NCBI RefSeq assembly: GCF_001281045.1
Contig: NZ_CP012622.1
Location: 124,001 to 188,000, forward strand
Direction of reading: 5' to 3'
DNA: 64,000 bases
DNA from: Spiroplasma cantharicola
Lineage (GTDB): Bacteria > Bacillota_I > Bacilli_A > Mycoplasmatales > Mycoplasmataceae
The notes beneath the pieces are model-generated. The model saw nothing but the letters and a program-made list of their open reading frames with translations. It did no database searches and was not told the DNA's origin. Below, piece after piece: positions 13,291-26,236 of this stretch. Positions within the stretch are counted from its first letter, which is position 1, and every line of letters starts with the position of its first letter. A program made the translations under genes and the position numbers.

Positions 13291-15144
13291 ATGAAAAAAT
13301 TATTAGGATTGTTGGGCTCATTAACATTAATTACAAGTGCAAGTGCAACTGTAATTGCTTGTGGAGAAAAGGAACCAGAAATTACTGAAACATTTGATTA
13401 TGATGGTTTAATTAAAGAACTAAAAGTAGATGTTCAAAAAATTTATCAAAAGCATTTAGTTGAAAAAGTAGCACCACAATTATTTGGTATTACATCAACT
13501 GAATCAAGTAATGCGTTTTTAAGAAAGGCAAATATTGATAAATATAAAGGTAATCCATCAGGAATTCAAGGAGATGACAAAACTGCTCTTAAAAATGACC
13601 TTGAAAAAATTTTAGATGTAAAATCTTTGGAGACTAGTTTAAATAATGAATTAAAAAAACAAAATAAATATAAAATAATTTTAAATGATGTAAAATCATT
13701 GCTTAAAAGTGTAGCATTTGATTTTGAAACTATGATTATACAAAGTAATGAAACAAATGGAATATATCTTGGAAATGTTGTTATTGATTACAATATTGTA
13801 CTTCAATATAAAGGTGAAAAAGAAGTTGAAACTTTTAAATTAAATGACACACTTAAATATACTTCAACAAATCAAAATTGAATTCAAACAGGAAGTAAAA
13901 ATTTTTATCAAAATATAACAAAAGACTATTTTGCTTCTAATGATGCAAAAAATAGTGTACATACTAATTTAGAATGAAATAAAATTGCTAATAGTAAAGA
14001 TGATTTTGAAGCTTATGGTGATGTTGAATCAGGAATAAAAAAATATTATCAAGATGATTCACGAGATAATAATTTTAGAACTTCAATAATTTCTTTTATT
14101 CAAAAAAACTATTTTGATAGTTCACAAACATCATTACCAATTGATTTTGAAGGGGATTTAATCTATAAGGAATCAAATTTATTTGATAATTCTTTACTTA
14201 AAGTTGTAAATCAAAATAAAAGTTATAATAGCAGTAATTCAATTAAATATGATTATAAAGAAGAAAATGATAAAATGATGTTGGAAACTTTCTTTAGAAA
14301 AGATCCGTCACAAATTGCTACTCAAAATAACTTAGGAGATTATTATTTCACTCAAAAAAATTATAAAATGTGACAACAGGAATATTCTGTTGAAAAAGAA
14401 AAATTTTTAAAGCAACTAGGTCTGTCAACAGATCAAATGGAAGAAATAAAAGCCGAAGAAGCCTTTAAAAAGTCTTTAAGTTTAGGATATGTAAGCCTAA
14501 AAGGTTTATCAATTAGGATAGATAATGGAGCATATGTTCATCAACTGCCTGATTTTAGAATAGCAATTAATTACTTATTTAGTAAAGATATAAAAGAAGA
14601 TGCTGAAAGAAAAAATTTAGCACTATTTTCTACAAAAACACTTTCTGCATTTCATGAAACATTCAATATAGATCATGACTATAATGAATATCCAGAACAA
14701 AATACTAACGAAGATTTTTTAATGGCAATAAAAAAATCTACTTTAACTGAAGATTTCAACTTTAAGAATACCTGAGGAAGAGAAACTTCATGAGTAGCTA
14801 ATGGAAATTTTAACTTAACAACAGATAGTAACTTTGGAATTGCTTTAGAAGATTACAGATTGGAAATGTTTAGAAAAGCAAATTTAACAAGTAATACAAA
14901 GTATGAATTTGCTTTTAGCCAAGCTAGAAATGGAAATCAATGATCTTATCATGAATGATCATGATATCTTGAAGAAGATGGATGAATGATTTCTGACCCA
15001 CGTAGACCAAATACTAATCCTAATTTAAATGAAGGAATATTACATTTTAATTTAGGTTATATTCAATTTAACTTTAATTTAGATAAAATAATAAAGGGAA
15101 CAAAAGAAATTGAAGGTAAAAAAAGTTATATTAAGTTTGTATAG
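13291..15144 (+). CDS. Lipoprotein, copy 1 of a three-member family
   Basis: 617-residue surface lipoprotein. The N-terminus MKKLLGLLGSLTLITSAS...IACG has a basic n-region, a hydrophobic core and a lipobox with Cys at residue 24, so it should be lipid-anchored on the outer face of the membrane. The rest is acidic/lysine-rich and soluble; the C-terminal 130 residues are unusually rich in Trp encoded by TGA. I recognise no enzymatic domain. The frame runs across many TGA codons to TAG at 15142. It is followed 22 bases on by an ABC-2 type permease and ATPase, so it may be a partner or cargo of that transporter. It is almost identical to copy 3 and clearly homologous to copy 2. Confidence 0.9.
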
Positions 15145-15166
15145 AAAAAAAGTTTAATAAATAACA

Positions 15167-16921
15167 ATGAAAAAAATAATACCAAGTATATGGATAATAA
15201 AATTCAGTTTTAAATCAATTATAAAAGAAAAATCATTTCTAATATTTAATGGAATATACTTATTATTCTCATTATTTATAGCTATTTATTCAGTTATTCA
15301 AAAGAATAGTAGTGATTTTTTATTAATATTTGATTATTATGTTTTGTTATCTATATTTGTCATTTTATTCATACTTTGTCTAAGATTGGCTCAGTACTTT
15401 TATCTCGTCAAAAAAGAGGATAAAACATTAAATATAATCATTACTCAGCAAATTTCTAGATCAAAGTTATTTAATCTTCAATTTATTTCCTTTATTTTAT
15501 TGATGTTAATAAATATAACTTTAAGTTATTTATTAATAAATATTTTACATATTTTATTTACTTTAAAAATTAACAACTTTTTAATTAGAGTGACTAGTGT
15601 TTACTTCTTATATGCATTACTAAGTTGCGTATTTTTATTAAGTTTCTTTTTACTAATTTCTTTATTAACAAACATTCAAGTATCTACAATAATTGCAACT
15701 TTAATTTTATCTACTACTTTTATTAGTAATATGCCCTATATTTTTTTAATAAAAGGTGAAGAAGCAAAAAAAATATCTGTAGATTATAATAGTTCCAAAA
15801 CTACATTATATGTGAACGAAGTATATGATAGTTTTGATTTAAAAAAACAAGTATTAAATAAAGAATTAAAATATTCTAATTTAAGTTTAGAAATCTATAA
15901 TAATTTTTTAGAAAATCAGTATGAAACAGATCCAAATTTACTTAATAACTTTGAAAGTGCAAGTAATATAAATAAAAGAATTAACTTCTGACAGGAAATG
16001 GGAATAGTTGAAAAACAATCAAAAGAAGTTAATCTGACTACACCTACAAGAATATTGGCTGTAAATAATAATTCAACAATTTCAAAATGAAAAAATGATG
16101 AAATTACTTTTAAAATTAACTTGGAGTATAAGTTTTTAACAATAGAAGAACTGCAACAAAAAATGCATTTAGGTTCATTGTCTGATAAACAAAAAAAATT
16201 ATTACAAGAATTTATTGAATTTACACAATATATAACAAATTATTTTACTAGCTTTCAATCTAAATTTGCTAGTCTATTTGAATCATTTATTTTTCTAAAT
16301 GATGAAACAAATATTGAAAAAAATTATATCAAGAATGAAACAAAACCAGAAGAAGAAAACATGTTATTTGATAAGAAATATCTAGTGGAAATGTATCAAA
16401 ATTACTTTTCATTTTCTGATAATAAATTAAGATTGGAAAATAAGAAAATAGAAAAATTAATTGAACAAGATTTCTATTGGCCAACAATGCTAAGTATGAG
16501 AATTTTGGAAGACTACTTTATAAGATATACAAATAATATGGTTATTTTGGAAAATAGTAATGTTGTAAAAGATGAAGATTGAAAATTGTATAATAAATCA
16601 AGAACTATTTTTAATTCATTCTTCTATTTTAATTTTATTTCAAATACACTTCAAAGTTATACATATTTTGGAGGAAGAAGTTATGAAGATTTTTGATTTG
16701 AACCAGAAAGCTCAAGTAGAATATTTTTCAATAAACAGGACAATTTATTTATAGCTAAGCCTAGTTATACATTTAAGCTTGATGATCAAAATAAAATAAT
16801 TCCAGAAACTTATTATAATTATTTAAATCCACTATTTTATATTTTAATTCAAGCTTCAATAGCAACAATTAATTATTTTATTGCAAAAAATAAATTTAAA
16901 AAATTAGACTTAAAGGGATAA
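15167..16921 (+). CDS. ABC-2 type transporter permease (intact copy)
   Basis: 584 residues. After a short N-terminal sequence there are about six membrane helices in the first 210 residues (SIWIIKFSFKSIIKEKSF leads into the first), then a long extracytoplasmic domain (about 215-550), and a last helix before a lysine-rich end. That is the layout of ABC-2 permeases with an inserted external domain. The ATPase follows after 5 bases, with GGGATAAAAATT as the join. Two degraded copies of this gene occur at 19838 and 22819, which identifies this one as the functional paralogue. Cargo unknown; a role with the preceding lipoprotein is inference from order. Confidence 0.8.
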
Positions 16922-16926
16922 AAATT

Positions 16927-17856
16927 ATGGAAAAACTTATAAATTTTAAAGACTATAGCAAAAAATTTAAAAAAAAGGTAATTGGCCCATTTAATTTTTC
17001 AATTGAAAAGAATAAAATAACAGCATTATTAGGAAGCAGTGGTAGTGGAAAAACTGTAATATTAAATTCACTATTAGGAATTATTAAAAAATTTAATGGT
17101 AGTATTGACATTGAAAATTTCAATAGAAAAACTAGAAAATATTTCATAATAAATAGTAAAATAGGTTATTATACTCAAATGGATTTCTCATTATATACTG
17201 TTAGTGCATATGATTTTTTGTTAGACATTTGTATTATGATGGGAATTAATAAAAAGGAATCATTTAAAAGAATAGAGCATTGAATGAAATATTTTGATAT
17301 TTGAGAAGATAAAGATAAAAAAATTAATAATTACTCATGGGGAATGAAAAATAGAATAAATTTAATTCTTTGTTTTATAAAAGAACCAGAAATAATTATT
17401 ATGGATGAACCTGGAGCTAATCTTGATTCTTATTGACGAAAAAAAATTAAGGACTTATTAATTAAATATAAAAAAGAAGGAAGAACTATTATAATAACTG
17501 TTCATAACATTGATGAGATCAATGAGGTTATTGATAATTATTTAATTATTGATTCTGGAAAGTTAATATTTTCAGGATCAAAAGAGGAATTAGATTTATA
17601 TAATAAATATAAAGTATATTTAAACGAAAAGTTTGATATTATTGAATTCAAAAAATTCTTAGATTCTAAAAATATTAAAAGTTTTAAATATGATGAAGAG
17701 GAAATTTCAATTGTATTTGCAACAAAAGATTTAAAAGAAATTAACTGAATATTTATTTATTTTATTAGTAAATCAATACCAATTTTAAATTTAATTAAAT
17801 TGCCTATAAATATGGAAGCAGTTCATAAGGCACTTGATAGTAAGATAATAACTTAG
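16927..17856 (+). CDS. ABC transporter ATP-binding protein (ABC-2 partner)
   Basis: 309-residue ATPase that should pair with the permease 5 bases upstream. Walker A is GSSGSGKT near residue 37; the Q-loop is YYTQMDFSLY; the signature is YSWGMKNR, matching the YSxGM form of ABC-2 type exporters rather than LSGGQ; Walker B is IIIMDEPGANLD. The usual H-loop follows (TVHNIDEI). An extra domain of about 90 residues follows the ATPase core, as in BcrA-like proteins. A broken copy lies at 20259-20800. Confidence 0.9.
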
Positions 17857-17958
17857 AAATTTCTAAATATACTAAACTATAAGTTATGTAAAAGGTTTAT
17901 AGGAGTATATAAAGATTTTTTTTAGTAAAATTTTTTATAATATAAAAGGGGTAAAAAA
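17857..17958 (+). promoter_or_regulatory. Upstream region of lipoprotein 2
   Basis: Contains T8-AG-TAAAAT and then TATAAT before AAAAGGGGTAAAAAA and the ATG. The TAAAAT box and ribosome-binding site match copies 1 and 3, but the TTGCTT -35 and the second half of the T tract are absent, so this promoter may be weaker or different. Confidence 0.4.
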
Positions 17959-19815
17959 ATGAAGAAATTATTAGGATTGTTGGGCTCATTAACATTAATT
18001 ACAAGTGCAAGTGCAACTGTAATTGCTTGTGGAGGGTCAATAGAGTCAGTTATTAAAGAATTTGATTATGGTGCTTTAATTAAACAACTAGAAACAGATG
18101 TTCAAAAAATTTATGAAAAGCATTTAATTGAAAATGTAGGGCTAAAATTATTTGGTATTACATCAACTGAAAAAAATAATCAATTTTTAAAGAGGGCAAA
18201 CATTGATAAATACAAAGATAATCCATCAGGGATTCAAGGTAATGAACAAACCGCTCTTAAAAATGACCTTGAAAAAATTTTAGATTTAAAATCTTTCGAA
18301 ACTAGTTTAAATAATGAATTAAAAAAACAAAATAAGTATAAAATAATTTTAAACGATGTAGAATCTTTGTTTAAAAGTGTAACATTTAATTTTGAAACTA
18401 TGATTATCCAAAGTAATGAAATAAATGATATATATCTTGGAAATGTTGTTATTGATTACAATATTGTACTTCAATATAAAGGTAAAACAGATATTGAAAA
18501 TTTTAAATTAAAGGACACACTTAAATATACTTTAACAGATCAAAAATTATTTCAAGAAGCAAGTCAAAGATTTTATCAAAATATAACAAAAGACTATTTT
18601 GCTTCTACTGATCCAAAACATACAGTTCATACTAATTTGGAATGAAATAAAATTTCTAAGGGCAAAAAAGCTTTTGAAGCTTATGGTAATGTTGAACCTG
18701 AGATAAAAAAATATTATCAAGATAATTCAAAAACAAATAGTTTTAGAACTTCAATAATTAATTTTATTCAAGATAAATATTTTAATATTTTGCAAAAATT
18801 TCCAATTGATTTTGATGGTGATTTTATCTATAAGGGATCAAATTTTGACAATAATGATAATTCTTTACTAGCAACTATAAATTGATATATAAGTTATAAT
18901 CACAGTAATTCAATTAAATATGATTATAAAAAAGAAAAAGATAAAATACTGTTAGAAACTTTCTTTAGAAAAGATCCATCAAGAGCTGCTACTAAAAATA
19001 ACTTAAATGACTATTACTTTACTGGGGAAAATTATAAAATATGACAAGATCAATTTTCTATTAGAAAAATGAATTTTTTAAAGGAATTAGGTATGTCAGT
19101 AGCAGAAATGGATAAAATAAAAGAAGCAGAGGCATTTAAAAAAGCTCTAAGCTTAGGATATGTAAGTATAAAAGGTTTATCAATTAAAATAGATGGTGGA
19201 GCTTATGTTCATCAATTGCCGGATTTTAGAATAGCAATTAATTACTTATTTAGTAAAAGTGGAGCTGAAGATACTGAAAGAAGAAATTTATCCGAATTTT
19301 CTGCAAAAACACTTTCTGCATTCCATGAAACATTTAATGTAAAACATGACTATAATAAATATCCAGAACAAAATACTAAACTAGATTTTTTAATGGCAAT
19401 AAAAAAATCTACTTTAACTGAAGACTTCAATTTTATTAATTTTTGAGAAAGACAAGATTCAAGAGAAGCAAATGGAAATTTTAACTTAACAAGAGATAGT
19501 AGGTATAAAATTAATTTAGAAGATTATAGATTAGAAATGTTTAGAAAAGCAAATTTACCAAGTAATACAATTTATCAATTTGCTTTTAATCACCCTTGAC
19601 ATGGAAATGACTGAGCTTCTCATAAATGAGCATGATATCTTGAAGAAGATGGATGAATGATTGCTGATCCAGGTAGACCAAGTAATGGTTATATTTTGAA
19701 TGAAGGAATATTACATTTTAATTTAGGTTATATTCAATTTTACTTTGATTTAGATAAAATAATGAAGGGAATAAAAGAAATTGAGGGTAAAAAAAGCTTT
19801 ATTAAGTTTGTATAG
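17959..19815 (+). CDS. Lipoprotein, copy 2 (diverged member)
   Basis: 618-residue lipoprotein with the same signal peptide and lipobox Cys 24 as copies 1 and 3, followed by GGSIESVIKEFDYG. The body aligns along its whole length with the others, for example YVHQLPDFRIAINYLFSK and LSAFHETF, but differs at many positions, so it is an older duplicate. Intact to TAG at 19813 when TGA is Trp. Unlike copy 1 it is followed by disabled ABC genes, yet it has kept its reading frame, which points to selection on the lipoprotein itself. Function unknown. Confidence 0.88.
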
Positions 19816-19837
19816 AAATAAAATTTAATAAATAGTA

Positions 19838-20252
19838 ATGAAAAAAATAATACCAAGTATATGGATAATAAAATTTAGTTTTAAATCAATTATAAAAGAA
19901 AAATCATTTCTAATATTTAATGAAATATATTTATTATTCTCATTATTTATAGATATTTATTAAGTTACTTAAAAGAATAGTAGTGATTTTTTATTAATAT
20001 TTGATTATTACGTTTTATCATCCATATTTGTTATTTTATTCACATATTGTTTAGGATTGGCTCACTATTTTTATCTCTTCAAAAAAAAGAGGATAAAACA
20101 TTAAATATTATCATTAATCATTAAATTTCTAGATTAAAGTTATTTAATCTTCAATTTATTTTCTATATTTTGCCGATATTAATAGATATTTTAATATCTA
20201 TTTACTTTAAAAATTAATTATTTTATTTTAAAAAATTAGACTTAAAGGTATA
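19838..20252 (+). pseudogene. Remnant of the ABC-2 permease gene, copy 2
   Basis: Starts with an ATG and about 130 bases almost identical to the intact permease at 15167, then has an in-frame stop (TATTTATTAAGTTAC), small indels and a large internal deletion. The last bases, AAATTAGACTTAAAGGTATAA, correspond to the 3' end of the intact gene. About 415 bases remain of 1755, so it cannot make a working permease. Confidence 0.85.
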
Positions 20253-20258
20253 AAGATT

Positions 20259-20800
20259 ATGGAAAAACTTATAAATTTTAAAGAGTATAGCAAAAAAAGT
20301 TAAAAAAATAATTGGTCATTTAATTTTTCAATCGAAAATAATAAAATGACACCATTATTCAGAAACAATGGTAGGAAAAACGTAGTACTAAATTCATTAT
20401 TGGGAATTATTAAAGAATTTCAATAGAAAAACTAGAAAATATTTCATAATAAATAGTAAAATAGGTTATTATACTCAAATGGATTTCTCTTTATATACTA
20501 TTAGTGCATATAATTTCTTATTATATATTTGTATCATGATGGGAATTAATAAAAAAGAAGGAAGAACTATTATAATAACTGTTCATAATATTGATGAGAT
20601 CAATGAGGTTATTGATAATTATTTAATTATCAATTCTGGAAAGTTAATATTTTCAGGATCAAAAAATAAATTAGATTTGTATAATAAGATAAAGTATATT
20701 CAAATGAAAAACTTGATATTATTGAGTTTAAAAAATTCTTAGACTCTAAAAATATTAAAAATTTTAAATATGGTTAAGAGAAAATTTAAATATAAATTTT
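20259..20800 (+). pseudogene. Remnant of the ABC ATPase gene, copy 2
   Basis: Begins MEKLINFKEYSK as the intact ATPase at 16927 does, then has a stop in codon 13 and frame changes. The Walker A region is altered (the GSSGSGKT sequence is destroyed). A segment carrying the signature and Walker B is deleted, joining the MGINKKE region directly to GRTIIITVHNIDEI. An 87-codon open piece (20479-20742) survives but lacks the catalytic motifs. Confidence 0.87.
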
Positions 20801-20942
20801 CTTTTTTATATAATAATATTAATTAAGTATAAGGAGCTTTGATAATTTTAAAAAACATATTAAAAAGTTTGCTTTTTTTCATTTTTTTAGTAAAATATTT
20901 TTATATTTTAAAAATATTTTTAGAATATAAAAGGGGTAAAAA
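20801..20942 (+). promoter_or_regulatory. Promoter region of lipoprotein 3
   Basis: TTGCTT (20869-20874), a 16-base spacer almost wholly T, and TAAAAT (20891-20896) reproduce the layout before lipoprotein 1. The inverted repeat TAAAATATTTTTA...TAAAAATATTTTTA (from 20891) and the AAAAGGGG ribosome-binding site are also shared. Confidence 0.55.
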
Positions 20943-22796
20943 ATGAAAAAATTATTAGGATTGTTGGGCTCATTAACATTAATTACAAGTGCAAGTGCAA
21001 CTGTAATTGCTTGTGGAGAAAAGGAGCCAGAAATTACTGAAACATTTGATTATGATGGTTTAATTAAAGAACTAAAAGTAGATGTTCAAAAAATTTATCA
21101 AAAGCATTTAGTTGAAAAAGTAGCACCACAATTATTTGGTATTACATCAACTGAATCAAGTAATCAGTTTTTAAGAAAGGCAAATATTGATAAATATAAA
21201 GGTAATCCATCAGGAATTCAAGGAGCTGACAAAACTGCTCTTAAAAATGACCTTGAAAAAATTTTAGATGTAAAATCTTTGGAGACTAGTTTAAATAATG
21301 AATTAAAAAAACAAAATAAATATAAAATAATTTTAAATGATGTAAAATCATTGCTTAAAAGTGTAGCATTTGATTTTGAAACTATGATTATACAAAGTAA
21401 TGAAACAAATGGAATATATCTTGGAAATGTTGTTATTGATTACGATATTGTACTTCAATATAAAGGTGAAAAAGAAGTTGAAACTTTTAAATTAAATGAC
21501 ACACTTAAATATACTTCAACAAATCAAAATTGAATTCAAACAGGAAGTAAAAATTTTTATCAAAATATAACAAAAGACTATTTTGCTTCTAATGATGCAA
21601 AAAATAGTGTACATACTAATTTAGAATGAAATAAAATTGCTAATGGTAAAGATGCTTTTGAAGCTTATGGTGATGTTGAATCTGGACTAAAAAAATATTA
21701 TCAAGATGATTCACGAGATAATAATTTTAGAACTTCAATAATTTCTTTTATTCAAAAAAACTATTTTGATAGTTCACAAACATCATTGCCAATTGATTTT
21801 GAAGGGGATTTAATCTATAAGGAATCAAATTTATTTGATAATTCTTTACTTAAAGTTGTAAATCAAAATAAAAGTTATAATAGCAGTAATTCAATTAAAT
21901 ATGATTATAAAGAAGAAAATGATAAAATGATGTTGGAAACTTTCTTTAGAAAAGATCCGTCACAAATTGCTACTCAAAATAACTTAGGAGATTATTATTT
22001 CACTCAAAAAAATTATAAAATGTGACAACAGGAATATTCTGTTGAAAAAGAAAAATTTTTAAAGCAACTAGGTCTGTCAACAGATCAAATGGAAGAAATA
22101 AAAGCCGAAGAAGCCTTTAAAAAGTCTTTAAGTTTAGGATATGTAAGCCTAAAAGGTTTATCAATTAGGATAGATAATGGAGCATATGTTCATCAACTGC
22201 CTGATTTTAGAATAGCAATTAATTACTTATTTAGTAAAGATATAAAAGAAGATGCTGAAAGAAAAAATTTAGCACTATTTTCTACAAAAACACTTTCTGC
22301 ATTTCATGAAACGTTCAAGATAGATCATGACTATAATGAATATCCAGAACAAAATACTAACGAAGATTTTTTAATGGCAATAAAAAAATCTACTTTAACT
22401 GAAGATTTCAACTTTAAGCCAAATTGAGGAAGAGAAACTTCATGAGTAGCTAATGGAAATTTCAACTTAACAACAGATAGTAACTTTGAAATTGCTTTAG
22501 AAGATTACAGATTGGAAATGTTTAGAAAAGCAAATTTAACAAGTAATACAAAGTATGAATTTGCTTTTAGCCAAGCTAGAAATGGAAATCAATGATCTTA
22601 TCATGAATGATCATGATATCTTGAAGAAGATGGATGAATGATTGCTGATCCAGGTAGACCAAATACTAATCCTAATTTAAATGAAGGAATATTACATTTC
22701 AATTTAGGTTATATTCAATTTAACTTTAATCTAGATAAAATAATAAAGGGAACAAAAGAAATTGAAGGTAAAAAAAGCTTTATTAAGTTTGTATAG
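20943..22796 (+). CDS. Lipoprotein, copy 3 (near-identical to copy 1)
   Basis: 617-residue lipoprotein, same length as copy 1 and differing from it at only a small number of positions (for example NAFLRK to NQFLRK, GDDKT to GADKT, FKNTW to FKPNW, SDPRRP to ADPGRP). It has the same signal peptide and lipobox Cys 24. The frame is open to TAG at 22794 with TGA as Trp. The near identity contrasts with the advanced decay of the ABC genes after it, so copy 3 was either duplicated late or homogenised with copy 1 by gene conversion. Confidence 0.9.
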
Positions 22797-23403
22797 AAAA
22801 AAAGTTTAATAAATAACAATGAAAAAATAATACCAATTATATGGATAATAAAATTTAGTTTTAAGTCATTTATAAAGAAAAATCATTTTTAATATTTTAT
22901 GTAATATACTTATTTATTGAGTTATTCAAAAGAATAGTAGTGATTTTTTATTAATATTTGATTATTAAGTTTTAATATCCATTTTTTTATTTTATTGATA
23001 CTAATAAAATTGCTATGAGTTATTTATTAATAAATATTTAACATATCTTATTTGCTTTAAAAATTAATTATCTGTTAATTAGATTATCTGTTGCTTTTAT
23101 TAGTAATATGCCTTATATTTTCCTAATAAAAGATGAAGAAGCAAAAACAATATCTATAAATTATAATAGCTCTGTAATTACTTTTATATGCAAATGAGGT
23201 AATTGATATTTATGTTTTAAGTAAAACAGATATTAAATAACTATAAAAAAATCAAAATTAAAAAAAGTACTTAAATTAAAAATTAAGCAAAAAAATTTAA
23301 ATTAATAATAAAATATAAATATTAAAAGTTCACTTTTATTTGACTTATATATTTAAAGTAGTATGATTTAAATATTGAGATTATAAAATCTTTGAGGTGC
23401 ATC
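22797..23403 (+). pseudogene. Remnant of the ABC-2 permease gene, copy 3, and intergenic DNA
   Basis: From ATG 22819 the first 60 bases match the intact permease, then stops and deletions accumulate. A second recognisable piece at about 23086-23230 (TTTATTAGTAATATGCC..., matching 15720-15870) retains the region after the sixth helix, in a broken frame. No ATPase remnant follows. From about 23250 to the P-type ATPase start the sequence is plain AT-rich DNA in which I see no gene. Confidence 0.8.
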
Positions 23404-26157
23404 ATGAATATAAATGAAAATAATAAAGAGATAGCAGACTCCCAAAATGTCGCTGTAGGCGACGATTGGTATAAACTATCAAATAAAAAAATATGTAGTA
23501 TATTAGAAACAAATCCTCAAACTGGATTATCAAATCAAGAAGCAAAATTAAGATTAGAAAAATATGGTAAAAACAATCTTCCAAAAAGTAAGAAGCCAAA
23601 CTGGTTTATAATTTTTTTAAAAAGTTTTTTAGATCCATTAAGTTTAATAATGATTTTATCTGGTTTAGCTTCTGGTTTAGTATCAGCAATTTCGAAAAAA
23701 ATTGAAACTGTGGATATAACAGGACTAGTTATTATTGCAATAATTGTTTTAACCAACTCTATCATTGCAACAATACAAGAGATTAAATCTTTAAATCAAG
23801 TTGCTAATTTAAATGAAAATAAGCAATTTGCAATTGTTTTAAGAAATTCAAAAAAAATTGAAGTTAATATTGAAGAGCTTGTACCTGGAGATATTATTTT
23901 TGTTAATTCTGGGGGCTTTGTACCAGCAGATACAAGAATTATTGATAATCAATTGCTTAGGATTGATGAATCAGCATTAACTGGAGAAAATGAACCTGTT
24001 AAAAAAATATCGGATTCAATTAAAGATAAAAACTTAATGCTAGGAGATCAAAAAAATATTGCTTTTATGTCTACTTTGGTCATCGAAGGTAAAATGATGG
24101 GTGTTATTTTTGGTACAGGTAAGGAATCTGAAATTGGAAAAATTGCAAATAAGATTACTTCACATAAACCTGAAAAAACACCTTTAGAAAAAAAAGTAAC
24201 TTTACTAACAGCAATTATTGGTCTAACTTCAATTATATTAGGTTTAATTTTGTTTTTAACAGCATGATTTTTAAAAGACTCAATTCATCCTTCTTCTGGA
24301 GGAAGAGCTGATATAAAAAATCTTTTACTAGTTGCAGTTTCTGCTGCAATATCATTAATTCCAGAATCTCTAACTATTATTGTAAAAATTTGTTTAATGG
24401 TTGCGACTAAAAAAATGGCTAGAAAAAATGTTATTATAAAGAATCCGAAATCAATTGAGACCTTAGGGAATGTTAATGTTATTTGTTCAGATAAAACAGG
24501 AACTTTAACTCAAAATAAGATGACAGTAGATAAGATTTTTATTGATTTTGTTGAAAAAGATTTTAAAGATTTTGATAAAGTAAAGTATAAAGAATTAATA
24601 AATTGCATATCATTGTGTAGTGATGCAATTGTAGAAAAAGAAAAAATTGGAAGTGCAACTGAAATAGCTACTATTGAATTTATTAAAAAATTTGATATTA
24701 ACTATATTAAAATGAGAAAAAATTATGAAAGAATTGATGAAATTCCATTTGATTCAAAAAGAAAATTAATGAGTACTTTAAATAATGTTGATGGAAAAGA
24801 AATGATTTATGTAAAAGGAGCAGTTGATTATTTATCAAATATTTGTACAAATAAATTTATTAATGGAAAAGTAACACCATTAACAGAAGATGATAGAAAT
24901 ATATTAAATGAACAATTATACAAATTTGCTAAAAGTGGATTGAGAGTCTTAGGTTTTGCACAAAAAGAATATAAAAACCCCAAAGATCCTTATGAAAGTA
25001 ATTTGATATTTTTAGGTTGTGTGGCGATTATTGACCCGCCAAGAGAAGAAGTTAAAAAATCAGTTGAAGAAGCTAAAAAAGGTGGTATTCGTGTAATTAT
25101 GATTACAGGTGACCATAAAATAACAGCTTTTGAAATTGCTTCACGTTTGGGAATTGCAGATGAAGTATTTGATGGAGTTTTAACAGGTCAAGATATTAAT
25201 GAGTTATCAAGAGAAGAATTAAAACAAAGATTAAAAAGAACAAATGTTTTTGCAAGAGTTAACCCTGAGCATAAAGCTCTAATTGTGGATTTACTTCAAG
25301 AAGATAAAAATATAGTTGCTATGACAGGTGATGGGGTTAATGATGCCCCAAGTTTAGTTAAAGCTGATGTAGGTATTTCAATGGGAATTACTGGTACAGA
25401 AGTTGCAAAAAGTGTTAGTGATGTTATTTTAGCAGATGATAACTTTAAAAGTATTATTTCTGGTGTTAACTCAGGAAGAAATGTTTATGAAAAAATTAAA
25501 TACTCAATATCATTTTTACTTGCAGCCAATATTAGTCAAATAATTACTCTATTGTTAATACTTTTAATAAATAAAGATATTGCTTTAAATTCAGTAAATA
25601 TTTTATTTCATATTTTTATTATAGAAACAATCGTAGCAGTTCCTATTGGAATGCAAAAAGAGCGAAAAGGAGTTATGAAAAACCCGCCACCAACAACTAA
25701 GAGTGAAAGTCTACTTAAAGGCATTTGAGTTCAAATGATCATAACAACATTATTTAATACTTTATTTGCAGTTTTAAATTATCAAATTGCTGTTTGATGA
25801 TTTGGTTATGGAACTGAAAGTTCTTTAGCTTTTGGTAAAACAGGAGTTTATATGGCAATCATGTATTCACCAATATTTTATTCAATATTATATAATAATT
25901 TTTTCTTGCCAATTAGAGCTACAAAGACTATTTGCGATGTTGATAAGTATAGACCAAATAAATGATTGTTAATTTTAATGGCGGTGGCTTTTGTAGTTAC
26001 TAGTTTAACTTTAATACCAGTAGGGGTAATCAATGATTTCTTTGATTTTACAACTATAGGGTTGAACCCAATCTTGGCAATGATATTTTTTATCAATTCT
26101 TTATTGCCAACAGTGTTCATTTACTTTACTTATAAATTAGTTTTTAAATGAATTTAA
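23404..26157 (+). CDS. P-type cation-transporting ATPase (Ca2+-type, P2 family)
   Basis: 917-residue pump of the PacL/PMR1-like group. The cation-ATPase N domain (ICSILETNPQTGLSNQEAK) precedes two helices; the actuator loop reads ALTGENEPV in place of TGES; phosphorylation motif DKTGTLTQ has Asp at about residue 363; the nucleotide domain includes KGA and IDPPREEV; the hinge is MTGDGVNDAPSL. Six C-terminal helices follow. The likely start is the ATG at 23404, nine bases after GAGGTG; an in-frame TTG at 23392 overlaps the ribosome-binding site and is rejected. Ca2+ is the probable substrate by family resemblance; the ion cannot be proven from sequence alone. Confidence 0.9.
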
Positions 26158-26236
26158 GCCTTGAAGAAAACTTTATAGTCTTCTTTTTGCTATATAATAA
26201 GAGTTGTATTTAATATAAAGAAGGAAAATTACAATT

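Noticed and set aside
14437-14775. Separate cytoplasmic ORF inside the lipoprotein region
   Set aside because: Internal part of lipoprotein 1 between TGA codons; the same holds for 19069-19446 and 22089-22427 in the other copies.
13291-23403. Prophage or insertion sequence
   Set aside because: No transposase, integrase, capsid gene or terminal inverted repeats; the repeats are explained by cassette duplication.
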